This document shows, piece by piece, positions 19,741 to 29,287 of a stretch of DNA of 64,000 nucleotides. The notes beneath the pieces are model-generated. The model worked only from the letters and a program-made list of their open reading frames with translations, was not told the DNA's origin and ran no database searches. Source of the DNA: Nocardioides faecalis (GTDB lineage: Bacteria; Actinomycetota; Actinomycetes; Propionibacteriales; Nocardioidaceae); NCBI RefSeq assembly GCF_018388425.1, contig NZ_CP074406.1, positions 2,914,001-2,978,000 on the forward strand. Reading direction: 5' to 3'. Each line of letters opens with the position of its first letter. Within the stretch, counting starts at the first letter, position 1. The translations under genes and the position numbers were made by a program.

Positions 19741-20691
19741 GTGGCTGAGAAGGGGACCGGCATCGACCGGCTCGTGCGCGCGATCACCGATCTCACGACG
19801 GCCGAGGACCTGGCGCAGGTGCAGGCCGTCGTACGCAGTGCGGGGCGGGAGCTGGTCGGCAGCGACGGCCTCGCGGTGGCACTGCGCGACGCCGACGAGG
19901 CCTACTACCTCGACGAGGACGCCATCGCACCCCTGTGGCGCGGCGCACGGTTCCCGCTCACGCAGAGCGTCGCCGGCCGGGCGATGCTCGGCCAGCAGCA
20001 CGTCGTGGTGCCCGAGCTCGCTGCCGACCCCTCTCGCCCGGGCGAGGCGGACCAGGAGTCGTTCGCGACCGGCGTGCTCGCCGTACCGGTCCGGACGAGC
20101 GACCCGGTGGGTGCGCTCACCGCGTGCTGGGCGCGGCCGCACACCCCCACGCCTGAGGAGCTCCACCTGCTGCAGGCGCTGGCCGACGCCACCTCCGTCG
20201 CGCTCGACAAGCCTGCGGTGAGCGCCGAGCTGGGGTCGCTCGTCGCACTGCCCGGCCACCCGCTCGCACCCGCCACCGACGACCTGACGGGCGTGCACAA
20301 CCGCCGCGGCTTCTTCGACCGGGCACAGGAGCTGCAGTCCGAGGCCGGCCGCGGAGCGGTCGCCTTGGTGGAGGTCGTCGGCGTCGGTGCCCTCAACGAG
20401 CGCGAGGGCCGCGAAGCCGGCGAGGAGCTGCTGCGCACCGTCGCGGACCGGCTGACCCGCTGCCTGCGCGACGACGACGTGGTGGCCCGGCTGGGGGGCG
20501 ACGACTTCGCCGTGCTCAGCACCGGGCTGGACGCCGACCGGATGCGCAGCCGGCTCCTCGACCGCCTCGGCGGCGTGGCCCACATCGGCACCGCAGACGT
20601 GCCCGGGCCCGACCGCATCGTCGACTCGCTGCTGCTGGCCGATGCCGCCAGGCACACCGCCAAGCGGACCCGCGCCGAACGGTCCGCCTGA
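19741..20691 (+). CDS. GAF-GGDEF protein with altered GGDEF motif
   Basis: 316 residues. An N-terminal GAF-like sensor domain (residues about 5-165) is followed by a GGDEF domain beginning at DDLTGVHNRRGFFDRA. The active-site loop reads LGGDDFAVL: the third acidic position is Asp in place of Glu (GGDDF, not GG[D/E]EF), so diguanylate cyclase activity is uncertain and the domain may only bind GTP or c-di-GMP. It is soluble. GTG start has AGGAGG 7 bases upstream. The TetR-family gene follows after a single base (TGAGGTG), so the two are translationally coupled. Confidence 0.88.
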   Translation: MAEKGTGIDRLVRAITDLTTAEDLAQVQAVVRSAGRELVGSDGLAVALRDADEAYYLDEDAIAPLWRGARFPLTQSVAGRAMLGQQHVVVPELAADPSRPGEADQESFATGVLAVPVRTSDPVGALTACWARPHTPTPEELHLLQALADATSVALDKPAVSAELGSLVALPGHPLAPATDDLTGVHNRRGFFDRAQELQSEAGRGAVALVEVVGVGALNEREGREAGEELLRTVADRLTRCLRDDDVVARLGGDDFAVLSTGLDADRMRSRLLDRLGGVAHIGTADVPGPDRIVDSLLLADAARHTAKRTRAERSA

Positions 20692-20692
20692 G

Positions 20693-21292
20693 GTGCGCAA
20701 GTCGCCCCGCCAGGCCCGGGCCAAGGAGACGGTCGAGCGCATCGTGACCGCCGGCCGGGCCGTCCTGGTCGAGGACGGGTACGACGCCTTCAGCACCAAC
20801 CGCGTCGCCGCTCGCGCACAGGTCAGCCCCGGCTCGCTCTACCAGTACTTCCCGGACAAGGCCGCGATCCTCGACGTGGTGCTCGACCGGTACTGGGCCG
20901 AGGTCGCGGACCGGGTCGCCCGCTCGCTGGCCGACCGGGTGGCGTCGCCGGAGCCAGCCTCGCCGACCCTGGTGCGCCAGACCGCCGACGCACTGGTCGC
21001 CGCACTGGAGGCCGACCGGGCGCTGCTGCGGGTGGTCGCCGAGGTGCTGCCGCTGCAGCGCAGCCGGGAGCGCCGCGCCGCCCTGGAGAACCGGGTCGCC
21101 GAGCTCGCCACCGTCTACCTGGCTGCGCGCAGCGGCACCCGCCGGCCGGTGCCGGCCCACGCGGCGTGGGTGCTGGTGCTGGCGTTCGAGACGCTCGCCT
21201 CGCGCTGGGTGCTCGACCAGCCGCCGTCGCTGAGCCGCGAGGAGCTGGTCGACGAGATGACCGCGCTGGCGGTGGGCTACCTGCAGGTCTGA
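20693..21292 (+). CDS. TetR family transcriptional regulator
   Basis: 199 residues. The N-terminal helix-turn-helix is standard: AKETVERIVTAGRAVLVEDGYDAFSTNRVAARAQVSPG split over helices 1-3, with recognition helix SPGSLYQYFPDK. The C-terminal ligand domain is helical. GTG directly after the upstream stop places the HTH at the usual distance; an ATG 17 codons upstream inside the GGDEF gene is possible. Coupled to the GAF-GGDEF gene; targets unknown. Confidence 0.9.
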   Translation: MRKSPRQARAKETVERIVTAGRAVLVEDGYDAFSTNRVAARAQVSPGSLYQYFPDKAAILDVVLDRYWAEVADRVARSLADRVASPEPASPTLVRQTADALVAALEADRALLRVVAEVLPLQRSRERRAALENRVAELATVYLAARSGTRRPVPAHAAWVLVLAFETLASRWVLDQPPSLSREELVDEMTALAVGYLQV

Positions 21293-21308
21293 GCGCGCGT
21301 GCCCCGGG

Positions 21309-21947
21309 TCAGTGCCGGCCGGTGAACGCCAACCCGACGCCCAGGCCGATCATCGAGGTGCCGCCGAGGCCGCCGAGCACGCTGCCGCGCCGTTCGGAGG
21401 CGACGAACCAGTCCCGCGCCCGGCCGGCGGCCAGGCCCCAGGCGGTGTCGCACACGAGCCCCACCAGCACGGCGAGCAGGCCCAGGACGAACATCTGAAG
21501 CGGCACCGCGGCACCGGCGCCGGTGTCGACGAACGGGGGCAGCATCGCGGCGAAGATCATGAACCCCTTGGGGTTGCTCACCCCGACCCAGAAGCCCTGG
21601 CGCACGGCGGTGGCGGCGGGCAGCGGCCCGGCTGCGCCCGCATCGCCGAAGCGCAGGTCGTGCCGGTGCCGCAGCGCCTGCACGCCGAGGTAGACCAGGT
21701 ACGCGGCGCCGGCGAGCTTGAGCACCGTGAAGACGACAGCCGACTCGGCGAGGACGACACCGAGCCCGGCACACACGAGCGCCATCACCACGAACAGGCC
21801 CAGGGTGTTGCCCAGCACGGTGGCCAGCGCCACCCGCTGGCCGTAGGCGACCGCCCGGCCGACAACGAAGACGACGCTGGGACCGGGGATCACGATCACG
21901 ACCAGCGCGGCGATGCCGAAGCCGAGGAGCTGGTCGACCCCGATCAT
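21309..21947 (-). CDS. LysE family exporter
   Basis: 212 residues and about six membrane helices. The motif IVIPGPSVVFVVGRAVAYGQR near the N-terminus and SNPKGFMIFAAMLPPFV in the middle are hallmarks of the LysE/RhtB amino-acid exporter superfamily. The substrate (basic amino acid, threonine or homoserine type) cannot be told. Convergent with the TetR gene, 16 bases away. An ArgP/LysG-like regulator is encoded at the far end of the window, too distant to be linked by context. Confidence 0.9.
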   Translation of the reverse strand: MIGVDQLLGFGIAALVVIVIPGPSVVFVVGRAVAYGQRVALATVLGNTLGLFVVMALVCAGLGVVLAESAVVFTVLKLAGAAYLVYLGVQALRHRHDLRFGDAGAAGPLPAATAVRQGFWVGVSNPKGFMIFAAMLPPFVDTGAGAAVPLQMFVLGLLAVLVGLVCDTAWGLAAGRARDWFVASERRGSVLGGLGGTSMIGLGVGLAFTGRH

Positions 21948-21968
21948 CGTGGGCTCAGTCGCCAGTCG

Positions 21969-22250
21969 TCAGTCGCCGGAGGAGCCCGCGTCCGAGGAGC
22001 CCGCAGACCCCGAGGGGCCCGTGGCGTCGGTGTCGTCACCCTCGGGCGCGTCACCGAAGACGCCGCGCCGCTTGGCCGCGTCCACGCGGCGCAGCTGGCG
22101 GCTCAACGCCCAGCCGATGAGCGCCACCGCGATGATCAGGAAGACCAGGACAGCGAACCCGGTCCAGCCGGCGACGACGTCCTCGTCGTCGGGCACCTGC
22201 TCCTTGGCGGCAAGGAGGGAGGAGACCAGGGTGATGGCGAGTGCCTGCAT
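21969..22250 (-). CDS. Small membrane protein of unknown function
   Basis: 93 residues: a short N-terminal hydrophobic part, a clear helix (GFAVLVFLIIAVALIGWALS), a basic RQLRRVDAAKRRG cytoplasmic segment, and a Gly/Ser/Asp-rich tail. I do not recognise a named family. It lies 22 bases downstream of mca on the same strand and may be cotranscribed. GACACT 6 bases before the ATG is a weak -10 candidate. Confidence 0.65.
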   Translation of the reverse strand: MQALAITLVSSLLAAKEQVPDDEDVVAGWTGFAVLVFLIIAVALIGWALSRQLRRVDAAKRRGVFGDAPEGDDTDATGPSGSAGSSDAGSSGD

Positions 22251-22272
22251 GGGAACAGTGTCTCAACCGCAC

Positions 22273-23202
22273 TCAGGCGGGGTCGACGGCGGGCGGCCCG
22301 TCCGGCGTCACACCGGCGAACAGGTCGTCCTCCGGCACCGGCGCGGTGACGTGGCTGGCGACCAGCTCGAAGTCCTCGGTGGGCCACACCTTCTCCTGGA
22401 GCTCACGCGGGATGGCGAACCAGTGGCCGTCGGGGTCGATCTGGGTGGCGTGCGCCAGCAGCGCCTGGTCGCGCACCCCGAAGAAGTCGCCGCACGGCAC
22501 CCGGGTCGTGATCCGGGCGTCCCACTCCGGCTCGGGCTTCCACTGCGCCAGCCGCTCGGCCCACGGCGACTCCAGGTCGTGGGCGAGCATGGCCTCGTGC
22601 AGCGCCTGCATCCGCGGCCGGTTGAACGAGTGGTGGTAGTAGAGCTTGAGCGGCTGCCACGGCGCGCCGGCCTCGGGGAACTGCTCGGGGTCGCCCGCGG
22701 CGGCGAACGCCGCGACGCTCACCTCGTGGCAGCGCACGTGGTCGGGGTGTGGGTAGCCGCCGCGCTCGTCGTACGTGGTGAGCACGTGGGGGCGGAACGC
22801 ACGGATCTCGCGCACCAGCCGCTCGGTGGCCTCCTCCAGCGGCACCAGCGCGAAGCAGCCGTCGGGCAGCGGCGGCTTGGGGTCGCCGTCGGGCCAGCCC
22901 GAGTCCACGAAGCCCAGCCACGTCTGGCTGATGCCGAGGATGTCGCGCGCGCGGTCCATCTCCGCCCGGCGTACCTCGGTGATGTTCGCGGCGATGTCGG
23001 GGCGGTCCATCTTCGGGTTCAGGATCGAGCCCCGCTCCCCTCCGGTGCAGGTCACGACGCGGACCTCGGCCCCCTGCGCGACATACATCGCGGTGGAGGC
23101 CGCCCCCTTGCTCGACTCGTCGTCGGGGTGGGCGTGCACGTGCATCAACCGCAGCCCGGTGCGGTCGTGACCGGCGGCGCGGCCGGCAGGGGTCGGAGGC
23201 AT
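22273..23202 (-). CDS. mca: Mycothiol S-conjugate amidase Mca
   Basis: 309 residues. Mca cleaves mycothiol S-conjugates, releasing a mercapturic acid and GlcN-inositol, and so detoxifies electrophiles. The LmbE-type zinc motif [14 protein letters not shown] is at residues about 22-35, with [12 protein letters not shown] later, and [25 protein letters not shown] and the C-terminal WPTEDFELV all match mycobacterial Mca (SKGAA distinguishes it from MshB's IGQGA). ATG is 7 bases after TACGAT, implying a leaderless transcript. Divergent from the DUF4307 gene. Shows the host makes mycothiol. Confidence 0.96.
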   Translation of the reverse strand: MPPTPAGRAAGHDRTGLRLMHVHAHPDDESSKGAASTAMYVAQGAEVRVVTCTGGERGSILNPKMDRPDIAANITEVRRAEMDRARDILGISQTWLGFVDSGWPDGDPKPPLPDGCFALVPLEEATERLVREIRAFRPHVLTTYDERGGYPHPDHVRCHEVSVAAFAAAGDPEQFPEAGAPWQPLKLYYHHSFNRPRMQALHEAMLAHDLESPWAERLAQWKPEPEWDARITTRVPCGDFFGVRDQALLAHATQIDPDGHWFAIPRELQEKVWPTEDFELVASHVTAPVPEDDLFAGVTPDGPPAVDPA

Positions 23203-23209
23203 GCCCCCC

Positions 23210-23215
23210 ATCGTA
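23210..23215 (-). promoter_or_regulatory. Leaderless -10 box TACGAT for mca
   Basis: TACGAT ends 7 bases before the ATG; the only G-rich run in between is too close to the start for normal ribosome binding. Confidence 0.5.
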
Positions 23216-23243
23216 GGAACAGACCTCATGCGACCATGAACGG

Positions 23244-23651
23244 GTGAGCACTACCGACACCTTGGCCCAGAGGTACGGCGCCCCGTCGGGGCGCACCCGC
23301 CTGGTGGCACTCACCCTCGCCGCGGTCCTCGGCGCCGCCCTGGTGGCCTGGATGGTCTGGGCGTGGGTGCTGCACTCGGACGCGTCCGTCGCCTCTCAGG
23401 AGGTCGCCTTCGAGATCCACGACGACCACTCCGCCACCATGACCGTCGACATCGAGCTGCGCGACGACGACGTGGCCGCGACGTGCAAGCTGCGCGCCAT
23501 CTCCCACGATAAGGCGATCGTCGGCCAGGTCACCTACCAGCCCGACCCGGCGCAGGGCCGGCGCCACGTGATCGACGTCAAGACCGAGCGCCGCGCCACC
23601 ACCGTGGAGTGGCTCGGCTGCAACGCACCGGACCAGCCGCACTACCGCTGA
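23244..23651 (+). CDS. DUF4307 membrane protein
   Basis: 135 residues. One membrane helix ([23 protein letters not shown]) after a short cytoplasmic AQRYGAP motif, then an extracytoplasmic beta-rich domain with two Cys (TCKLRAI, WLGCNAP). This pattern and the position between mca and greA are typical of DUF4307 in actinobacteria; function unknown. GTG start. Confidence 0.88.
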   Translation: MSTTDTLAQRYGAPSGRTRLVALTLAAVLGAALVAWMVWAWVLHSDASVASQEVAFEIHDDHSATMTVDIELRDDDVAATCKLRAISHDKAIVGQVTYQPDPAQGRRHVIDVKTERRATTVEWLGCNAPDQPHYR

Positions 23652-23675
23652 GCACCGAGCAGAACGTCCGTCACC

Positions 23676-23704
23676 GAGACCTTCTGGGTATCGGCGGCTA
23701 GACT
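23676..23704 (+). promoter_or_regulatory. Likely greA promoter
   Basis: TAGACT at 23699-23704 is a good -10 box; GAGACC 17 bases upstream matches a TTGACN -35 box at three positions. About 55 bases of leader with an AGGAG ribosome site follow before greA. Confidence 0.45.
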
Positions 23705-23763
23705 CGAACGTTCATGCATCCACACGGGTGCGCGAAGAGCAGCACACAGGAGTGCAAGTAGAC

Positions 23764-24273
23764 ATGACGCAGACGGACCAGACGAACGGCCCGAACACGA
23801 TCTGGCTCACCCAGGAGGCCTTCGACAAGCTGAAGGCGGAGCTGGAGCACCTCAAGGGCGCGCGCCGCGCCGAGATCGTGTCGGAGATCAGTGCTGCCCG
23901 CGACGAGGGCGACCTCAAGGAGAACGGCGGCTACCACGCCGCCCGCGAGGAGCAGGGCAAGAACGAGGCCCGCATCCTGCAGCTCGAGGACATGCTCCGT
24001 CGCGCCGAGATCGGTGAGACGCCGCCGGACGACGGCATCGTCGAGCCCGGCATGGTGGTGACCTACAAGTTCGAGGGCGACGACGACGACGAGGCGGAGA
24101 GCTTCCTCCTCGGCGCGCGCGAGATCGACCCCGACGGCCTCACGGTCTACTCCCCGCAGTCCCCGTTGGGCCAGGCCATCAACGGCCGCAGCAAGGGCGA
24201 GACCGTGACCTACGAGGTCAACGGCCGCCCGCAGACGGTGATCATCCTGGACGCCAAGCCCTACGAGGGCTGA
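23764..24273 (+). CDS. greA: Transcription elongation factor GreA
   Basis: 169 residues. GreA rescues backtracked RNA polymerase by stimulating cleavage of the 3' RNA end. The N-terminal coiled coil (EAFDKLKAELEHLKGARRAEI, then EGDLKENGGYHAAREEQG with the tip acidic residues) and the C-terminal FKBP-like domain (YSPQSPLGQAINGRSKGE) are complete. ATG is 12 bases after AGGAG. A strong bidirectional hairpin follows the stop. Confidence 0.97.
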   Translation: MTQTDQTNGPNTIWLTQEAFDKLKAELEHLKGARRAEIVSEISAARDEGDLKENGGYHAAREEQGKNEARILQLEDMLRRAEIGETPPDDGIVEPGMVVTYKFEGDDDDEAESFLLGAREIDPDGLTVYSPQSPLGQAINGRSKGETVTYEVNGRPQTVIILDAKPYEG

Positions 24274-24287
24274 GCCCCGGACCCCTC

Positions 24288-24320
24288 GAGCCGCCCGCGC
24301 CCCTCAGGGCCGGGCGGCTC
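24288..24320. terminator. Bidirectional terminator between greA and the AI-2E exporter gene
   Basis: A perfect 10-bp stem (GAGCCGCCCG/CGGGCGGCTC) contains a second stem GCCC-CTCA-GGGC after one unpaired base. It begins 15 bases past greA and covers the end of the convergent gene. Confidence 0.75.
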
Positions 24321-25644
24321 CGTCGTTCCCGGCCGGTGGTCCGGCGGGCTCCAGCGCGCCGGCGACCGGGGAGTCCTCCTCCCGGGCGCTCTCGGCCATC
24401 TCCGCCAGGTGCAGCACGACGGCGTTGGCCGCGGCGGCCAGCGGCACCGCGACGAGGGCGCCCGCCACGCCGGCGACCAGCACGCCGGCCGCGATCGCGA
24501 TGATCACTCCCAGCGGGTGCAGGGAGACCCAGCGTCCGAGCAGGAACGGCTGCAGCACGTGGCCCTCGAGCTGCTGCACGCCCACGACCACACCGATCAT
24601 GAGCAGCGCCGTCCACGGGCCCTGGTCGACCAGGGCGACCAGGACGGCCACGCTGCCGGCGACGGTGGCGCCGATCATCGGCACGAAGGCGCCGAGGAAC
24701 ACCAGGACGCCGATGGCCAGCACGAAGGGCACGTCGAGGATCGCCGCACCGATCGCGATGCCGACCGCGTCCACCAGCGCGACGAGCACCGTGGCGCGGA
24801 CGAACTGCACCAGCGAGATCCACGCGACCCGGCCCGAGCTGTCCATCCGCTCCCGGGCCGCGCGCGGCGCCAGCCGGACCAGCCACGCCCAGATGCGGGC
24901 GCCGTCGGCGAGGAAGAAGTACGTCGCGAAGACCGCGATGAAGAACCCCGCGACGACGTGGGTCACCGCGGAGCCCACGGAGGTGACCCGGCTGAGCACC
25001 GCGCCGTTGCGGGAGCCCTCGCTGATCATGTCCTCGGCACTCTTGATGTACTGGTTGATCTGGGAGTCGCTGGCGTCCAGCGGCCCGTCCTGCAGCCAGT
25101 CCCGGATCTGCTGCAGGCCCTCCACGGTGGAGTCCGCCAGGTCGCTGGCGCCCGAGGCCACCTGCTGGCCGGCGAAGGTGAGCAGCGCGGAGACCACGGC
25201 GAACCCGGCGATCACCACGAACAGCGCGGAGAGCCCGCGGGGCACCCCGACATGCACGAGGCCGCGCACGAACGGCGCGGCCAACGCGCTGATCAACAGC
25301 GCGATCGCCAGCGGCACGGTGACCACCGAGAAGTAGCCGATCAGCCACAGCACGAGGTACGCCGAGGCCGCGATGAGCAGCAGCCGCCACGCCCACCCCG
25401 CCGCGAGGTCGAGCCCGAAGGGCACCTCCGCACGACGGAAGTTCGACGGACCGGTGGTGAAGGTGGGCGGCCCGTCGTGGCGGCGCTCCTCGCGCAGCTG
25501 TGCCCACTGCTGGGCGAAACGGCGGAACAGCCGTGCCTCGCGCTCGTCCTCGTTCGGCCCCGCGGGCGGCTCGGGCCCGGTCCCGGGCTCGGTCTCGGGC
25601 TCGGGCCAGATGCCCGGGGAGTCGTACGGTCCGCGCCTGCTCAC
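24304..25644 (-). CDS. AI-2E family transporter
   Basis: 446 residues. About eight membrane helices between residues 85 and 410, with the family motifs FFLADGARIWAWL, FLGAFVPMIGATVAG and VGVQQLEGHVLQPFLLGRWVSLHPLGV. The N-terminal 60 residues are Pro/Glu-rich and cytoplasmic. Members export autoinducer-2 or act as ion antiporters; no AI-2 genes are nearby, so substrate is open. GTG is 6 bases after TAGCCT (leaderless type). Lies just downstream of metB on the same strand. Confidence 0.92.
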   Translation of the reverse strand: MSRRGPYDSPGIWPEPETEPGTGPEPPAGPNEDEREARLFRRFAQQWAQLREERRHDGPPTFTTGPSNFRRAEVPFGLDLAAGWAWRLLLIAASAYLVLWLIGYFSVVTVPLAIALLISALAAPFVRGLVHVGVPRGLSALFVVIAGFAVVSALLTFAGQQVASGASDLADSTVEGLQQIRDWLQDGPLDASDSQINQYIKSAEDMISEGSRNGAVLSRVTSVGSAVTHVVAGFFIAVFATYFFLADGARIWAWLVRLAPRAARERMDSSGRVAWISLVQFVRATVLVALVDAVGIAIGAAILDVPFVLAIGVLVFLGAFVPMIGATVAGSVAVLVALVDQGPWTALLMIGVVVGVQQLEGHVLQPFLLGRWVSLHPLGVIIAIAAGVLVAGVAGALVAVPLAAAANAVVLHLAEMAESAREEDSPVAGALEPAGPPAGNDGAARP

Positions 25645-25650
25645 CGGCTC

Positions 25651-25656
25651 AGGCTA
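25651..25656 (-). promoter_or_regulatory. Leaderless -10 box TAGCCT for the AI-2E exporter gene
   Basis: TAGCCT ends 6 bases before the GTG start and lies in the 18-base gap after metB. Confidence 0.45.
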
Positions 25657-25662
25657 GAGCAG

Positions 25663-26832
25663 TCATCCCAGCGCCCCGAGCGCCTGGTCGAGGTCGGCGA
25701 GCAGGTCCTCGGGGCTCTCGATCCCGACGCTGAGCCGGACCAGGTCGGCCGGCACCTCCAGGTCGGTGCCCGCGACGCTCGCGTGAGTCATCCGGCCGGG
25801 GTGCTCGATGAGCGACTCGACGCCGCCGAGGGACTCGCCCAGGATGAAGACCTCGGTCGCGGCGCACAGTGCGAGCGCCCGGTCCTCGCCGCCGGCGACG
25901 CGGAAGGAGACCATGCCGCCGTACCGCTTCATCTGGCGGGAGGCGACGGCGTGGCCGGGGTGGGTGGGCAGGCCCGGGTAGATCACCTCGGTGACCGCCG
26001 GGTGCGAGCCGAGGAACTCCGCGACCCGCTCGGCGTTGTCGCAGTGCCGCTCCATCCGCAGCGCCAGGGTCTTCAACCCGCGCAGCACCAGCCAGGAGTC
26101 GAACGGGCCGGCGACGCCGCCGAGCGAGTTCTGGTGGAAGGCCAGGGTCTCGGCGAGCTCGGCGTCGTCGACGACGAGCGCTCCCCCGACCACGTCGGAG
26201 TGCCCGCCGGCGTACTTGGTGGTGGAGTGCACGACGACGTCGGCGCCCAGCGCCAGCGGCTGCTGCAGGTACGACGACGCGAAGGTGTTGTCCACCACGA
26301 GCCGGGCACCCGCGTCGTGCGCCACCTCGGCGAGCGCGGTGATGTCGCCGACCGAGAGCAGCGGGTTGGTGGGGGTCTCCAGCCAGACCAGCTTTGTCTG
26401 GCCCGGTCGGATCGCGGCGCGGACCGCGTCCGGGTCGCTCACCGGCGCCGGGCTGTGGCTCAGGCCCCAGGCGGTGGCCACCTTGTCGAAGAGCCGGAAG
26501 GTGCCGCCGTAGGCGTCGTTCGGCAGCACGACGTGGTCGCCGGGCCGGCACAGGGCGCGGATCAGGGTGTCCTCGGCGGCCAGGCCGGAGGCGAAGGCGA
26601 AGCCGGCCGAGCCGCCCTCCAGGGCGGCGAGCGTGGACTCCAGCGCGGTGCGGGTGGGGTTGCCCGAACGGCTGTACTCGTAGCCGTTGCGCAGCCCGCC
26701 GACCCCGTCCTGGGCGTAGGTGGAGGTCGCGTAGATCGGCGGGATCACCGCGCCCGTGGTGGGATCGGGCGCGTAGCCGGCGTGGATGGCCCGGGTCTCG
26801 AACCCGGCGGTGGAGAAGTCGCGCTCGCTCAT
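25663..26832 (-). CDS. metB: Cystathionine gamma-synthase
   Basis: 389 residues, PLP enzyme of the Cys/Met metabolism family. It joins an O-acylhomoserine with cysteine in the transsulfuration route to methionine. Seen: [42 protein letters not shown], the PLP Asp ([11 protein letters not shown]) and the Schiff-base Lys in [12 protein letters not shown], and [12 protein letters not shown]. Cystathionine gamma-lyase is the main alternative; the two are hard to separate by sequence. ATG is 6 bases after TAGGCT. Divergent from msrA, another methionine-linked gene. Confidence 0.88.
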   Translation of the reverse strand: MSERDFSTAGFETRAIHAGYAPDPTTGAVIPPIYATSTYAQDGVGGLRNGYEYSRSGNPTRTALESTLAALEGGSAGFAFASGLAAEDTLIRALCRPGDHVVLPNDAYGGTFRLFDKVATAWGLSHSPAPVSDPDAVRAAIRPGQTKLVWLETPTNPLLSVGDITALAEVAHDAGARLVVDNTFASSYLQQPLALGADVVVHSTTKYAGGHSDVVGGALVVDDAELAETLAFHQNSLGGVAGPFDSWLVLRGLKTLALRMERHCDNAERVAEFLGSHPAVTEVIYPGLPTHPGHAVASRQMKRYGGMVSFRVAGGEDRALALCAATEVFILGESLGGVESLIEHPGRMTHASVAGTDLEVPADLVRLSVGIESPEDLLADLDQALGALG

Positions 26833-26838
26833 CCCGCG

Positions 26839-26844
26839 AGCCTA
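26839..26844 (-). promoter_or_regulatory. Leaderless -10 box TAGGCT for metB
   Basis: TAGGCT ends 6 bases before the metB ATG; no ribosome site is present. Confidence 0.5.
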
Positions 26845-26917
26845 CTCAGCGTCGTACCGGCCCTTCAGGGGTGCCCGAGCGCCGCCGGCGCTTGGCCCGG
26901 AGGAGGAAGATGGAGCC

Positions 26918-27560
<643 letters not shown>

Positions 27561-27568
<8 letters not shown>

Positions 27569-27591
27569 GGGTCCGGGTGCGGGCTCAGCCG
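27561..27591. terminator. Hairpin between msrA and the small hypothetical gene
   Basis: CGGCCTGAG pairs with CTCAGCCG through eight base pairs with one bulged C and a 14-base loop. It overlaps the stop codons of both convergent genes. Confidence 0.45.
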
Positions 27592-27800
27592 CCGAGCACC
27601 TCGCGGGCGTCGACGGCGCCGTGCTTGTCCTCGATGACGTCGGCGAGCTTGGCGATCTCCTCGTCACTCAGGTCCACACCGGTCTCGCCCGCGCCCTTGC
27701 GCAGCTCCTCGGCGACGGTGCCCTCGGTGGCGCCGTCCTGCCAGGAGGTGACGCGGTCGACGACGGCCTGGATCGCTTCGAATCGGTTCTCATCAGCCAT
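27585..27800 (-). CDS. Small acidic protein of unknown function
   Basis: 71 residues, acidic and probably helical, no membrane segment. The ending SDEEIAKLADVIEDKHGAVDAREVLGG looks like a compact helical bundle. Codon third-position GC bias and a position between convergent msrA and divergent ABC1 kinase support a real gene. I do not recognise the family. Confidence 0.6.
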   Translation of the reverse strand: MADENRFEAIQAVVDRVTSWQDGATEGTVAEELRKGAGETGVDLSDEEIAKLADVIEDKHGAVDAREVLGG

Positions 27801-27898
27801 GCCGGCGCGGTACCCGCTGCAACGAGGGGCAGTCGCGCAGGCCGGCCCCGGCGCCCGCGGGACGCTGCGCCTCTTGCCACGCGCGGGAGAATGAAGCC

Positions 27899-29251
27899 AT
27901 GCCCGACCTCCCGAAGAAGGCCGCTGCGCGGACCGCCCGGCTCGCCGCCCTGCCGCTCGGCTACGCCGGGCGTACGGCGTGGGGCCTGGGCAAGCGTCTC
28001 GGTGGCGCGCCCGCGGAGGCCGTGCTGAACGACATCCAGCAGCGCACCGCCGAGCAGCTGTTCCGCACGCTCGGCGAGCTCAAGGGCGGCGCGATGAAGT
28101 TCGGGCAGGCGCTGTCGGTGCTGGAGTCGGCCCTGCCGGAGGAGCTGGTCTCGCCGTACCGCGCCCAGCTGACCCGGCTGCAGGACTCCGCTCCCCCGAT
28201 GCCCACGCAGACCGTGCGCGACATCCTGTCCGCCGACCTGGGCGCCGACTACGCCGAGCGCCTGGTCTGGATGGACGGCGCGCCGTCCGCGGCCGCCTCG
28301 ATCGGGCAGGTGCACCAGGGACGCTGGCGCGACGAGGACGGCACGGAGCGCCTGGTCGCGGTCAAGGTGCAGTACCCCGAGGCCGGTGAGGCGCTGCAGT
28401 CCGACCTGCGCACCCTGGCTCGGGCGGCGGGCATGATCGCCCCGCTGGTGCCCGGCCTCGACGTCAAGCCGCTGGTCGCCGAGCTGCAGGCGCGTGCCGC
28501 CGAGGAGCTGGACTACGAGCTCGAGGCCCAGGCGCAGCGCACGTTCGCCGAGGCGTTCGCCGACGACCCCGGCATCGAGGTGCCCGACGTGGTCGCGGTC
28601 GGCCCCCGCGTGCTGGTCACCGAGTGGATGGACTCGGCCTCGTCGCTGGCCGCGATCATCGCCGAGGGCACCGAGGCCGAGCGCGACCACTACGGCACCC
28701 TGTTCGTCCGGTTCGTGGTCTCCGGGCCTGCGCGCACCGGGCTGCTGCACGCCGACCCGCACCCGGGCAACTTCCGTGTGCTGCCCGCGCCCGACGGCGG
28801 CCTGGGTCGGCTCGGCGTGCTCGACTACGGCGCGGTCGCCCGGCTGCCCCAGCACGGCCTGCCCGAGCCGATGGGCCGGCTGCTCGCGCTGTGCGTGGCC
28901 GGCGACCACGCCGCTCTGCGCGACGGCCTGCGCGAGGAGGGCTTCGTGCGGGCCGGGGCGCAGGTGGACTCCCAGCTGCTCATGGACTACCTCTCCCCCT
29001 TCGTGGAGCCGGCCGCGGTCGAGCGGTTCCGGTTCACCCGGGAGTGGATGCGCGGGCAGTTCCAGCGGATCAACGACACCCGCGACCCCTCCTACACGAT
29101 GGCGATGAAGCTCAACCTGCCGCCGTCGTACCTGCTGATCCACCGGACCTGGCTCGGTGGCGTGGGCGTGCTGAGCCAGCTCGAGGCCGAGGTTCCGTTC
29201 CGGGCGCTGCTGGAGGAGTTCCTGCCGGGGTTCGTGGTCGACCACGACTGA
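27899..29251 (+). CDS. ABC1/UbiB-family atypical protein kinase
   Basis: 450 residues. The ABC1 (AarF/UbiB) fold is shown by KGGAMKFGQALS (the A-rich/KxGQ motif that limits protein phosphorylation), AAASIGQVHQGRW, the nucleotide-binding Lys in VAVKVQYP, HADPHPGNFRVL and LDYGAVARLP. Relatives are ATPases needed for quinone or lipid handling; in actinobacteria the role is unclear. ATG, with GGGAGA 8-14 bases upstream. Convergent with the PPOX-fold gene; a 16-base palindrome (29232-29247) overlaps its end. Confidence 0.92.
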   Translation: MPDLPKKAAARTARLAALPLGYAGRTAWGLGKRLGGAPAEAVLNDIQQRTAEQLFRTLGELKGGAMKFGQALSVLESALPEELVSPYRAQLTRLQDSAPPMPTQTVRDILSADLGADYAERLVWMDGAPSAAASIGQVHQGRWRDEDGTERLVAVKVQYPEAGEALQSDLRTLARAAGMIAPLVPGLDVKPLVAELQARAAEELDYELEAQAQRTFAEAFADDPGIEVPDVVAVGPRVLVTEWMDSASSLAAIIAEGTEAERDHYGTLFVRFVVSGPARTGLLHADPHPGNFRVLPAPDGGLGRLGVLDYGAVARLPQHGLPEPMGRLLALCVAGDHAALRDGLREEGFVRAGAQVDSQLLMDYLSPFVEPAAVERFRFTREWMRGQFQRINDTRDPSYTMAMKLNLPPSYLLIHRTWLGGVGVLSQLEAEVPFRALLEEFLPGFVVDHD

Positions 29252-29287
29252 CCCGGCCGCCCCGGACAGATCAGCCGGTGGGACGCC

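Noticed and set aside
29232..29247. 16-base palindrome at the end of the ABC1 kinase gene as a terminator
   Set aside because: It lies within the coding sequence, has no loop and no extension, and encodes ordinary residues, so chance is likely.
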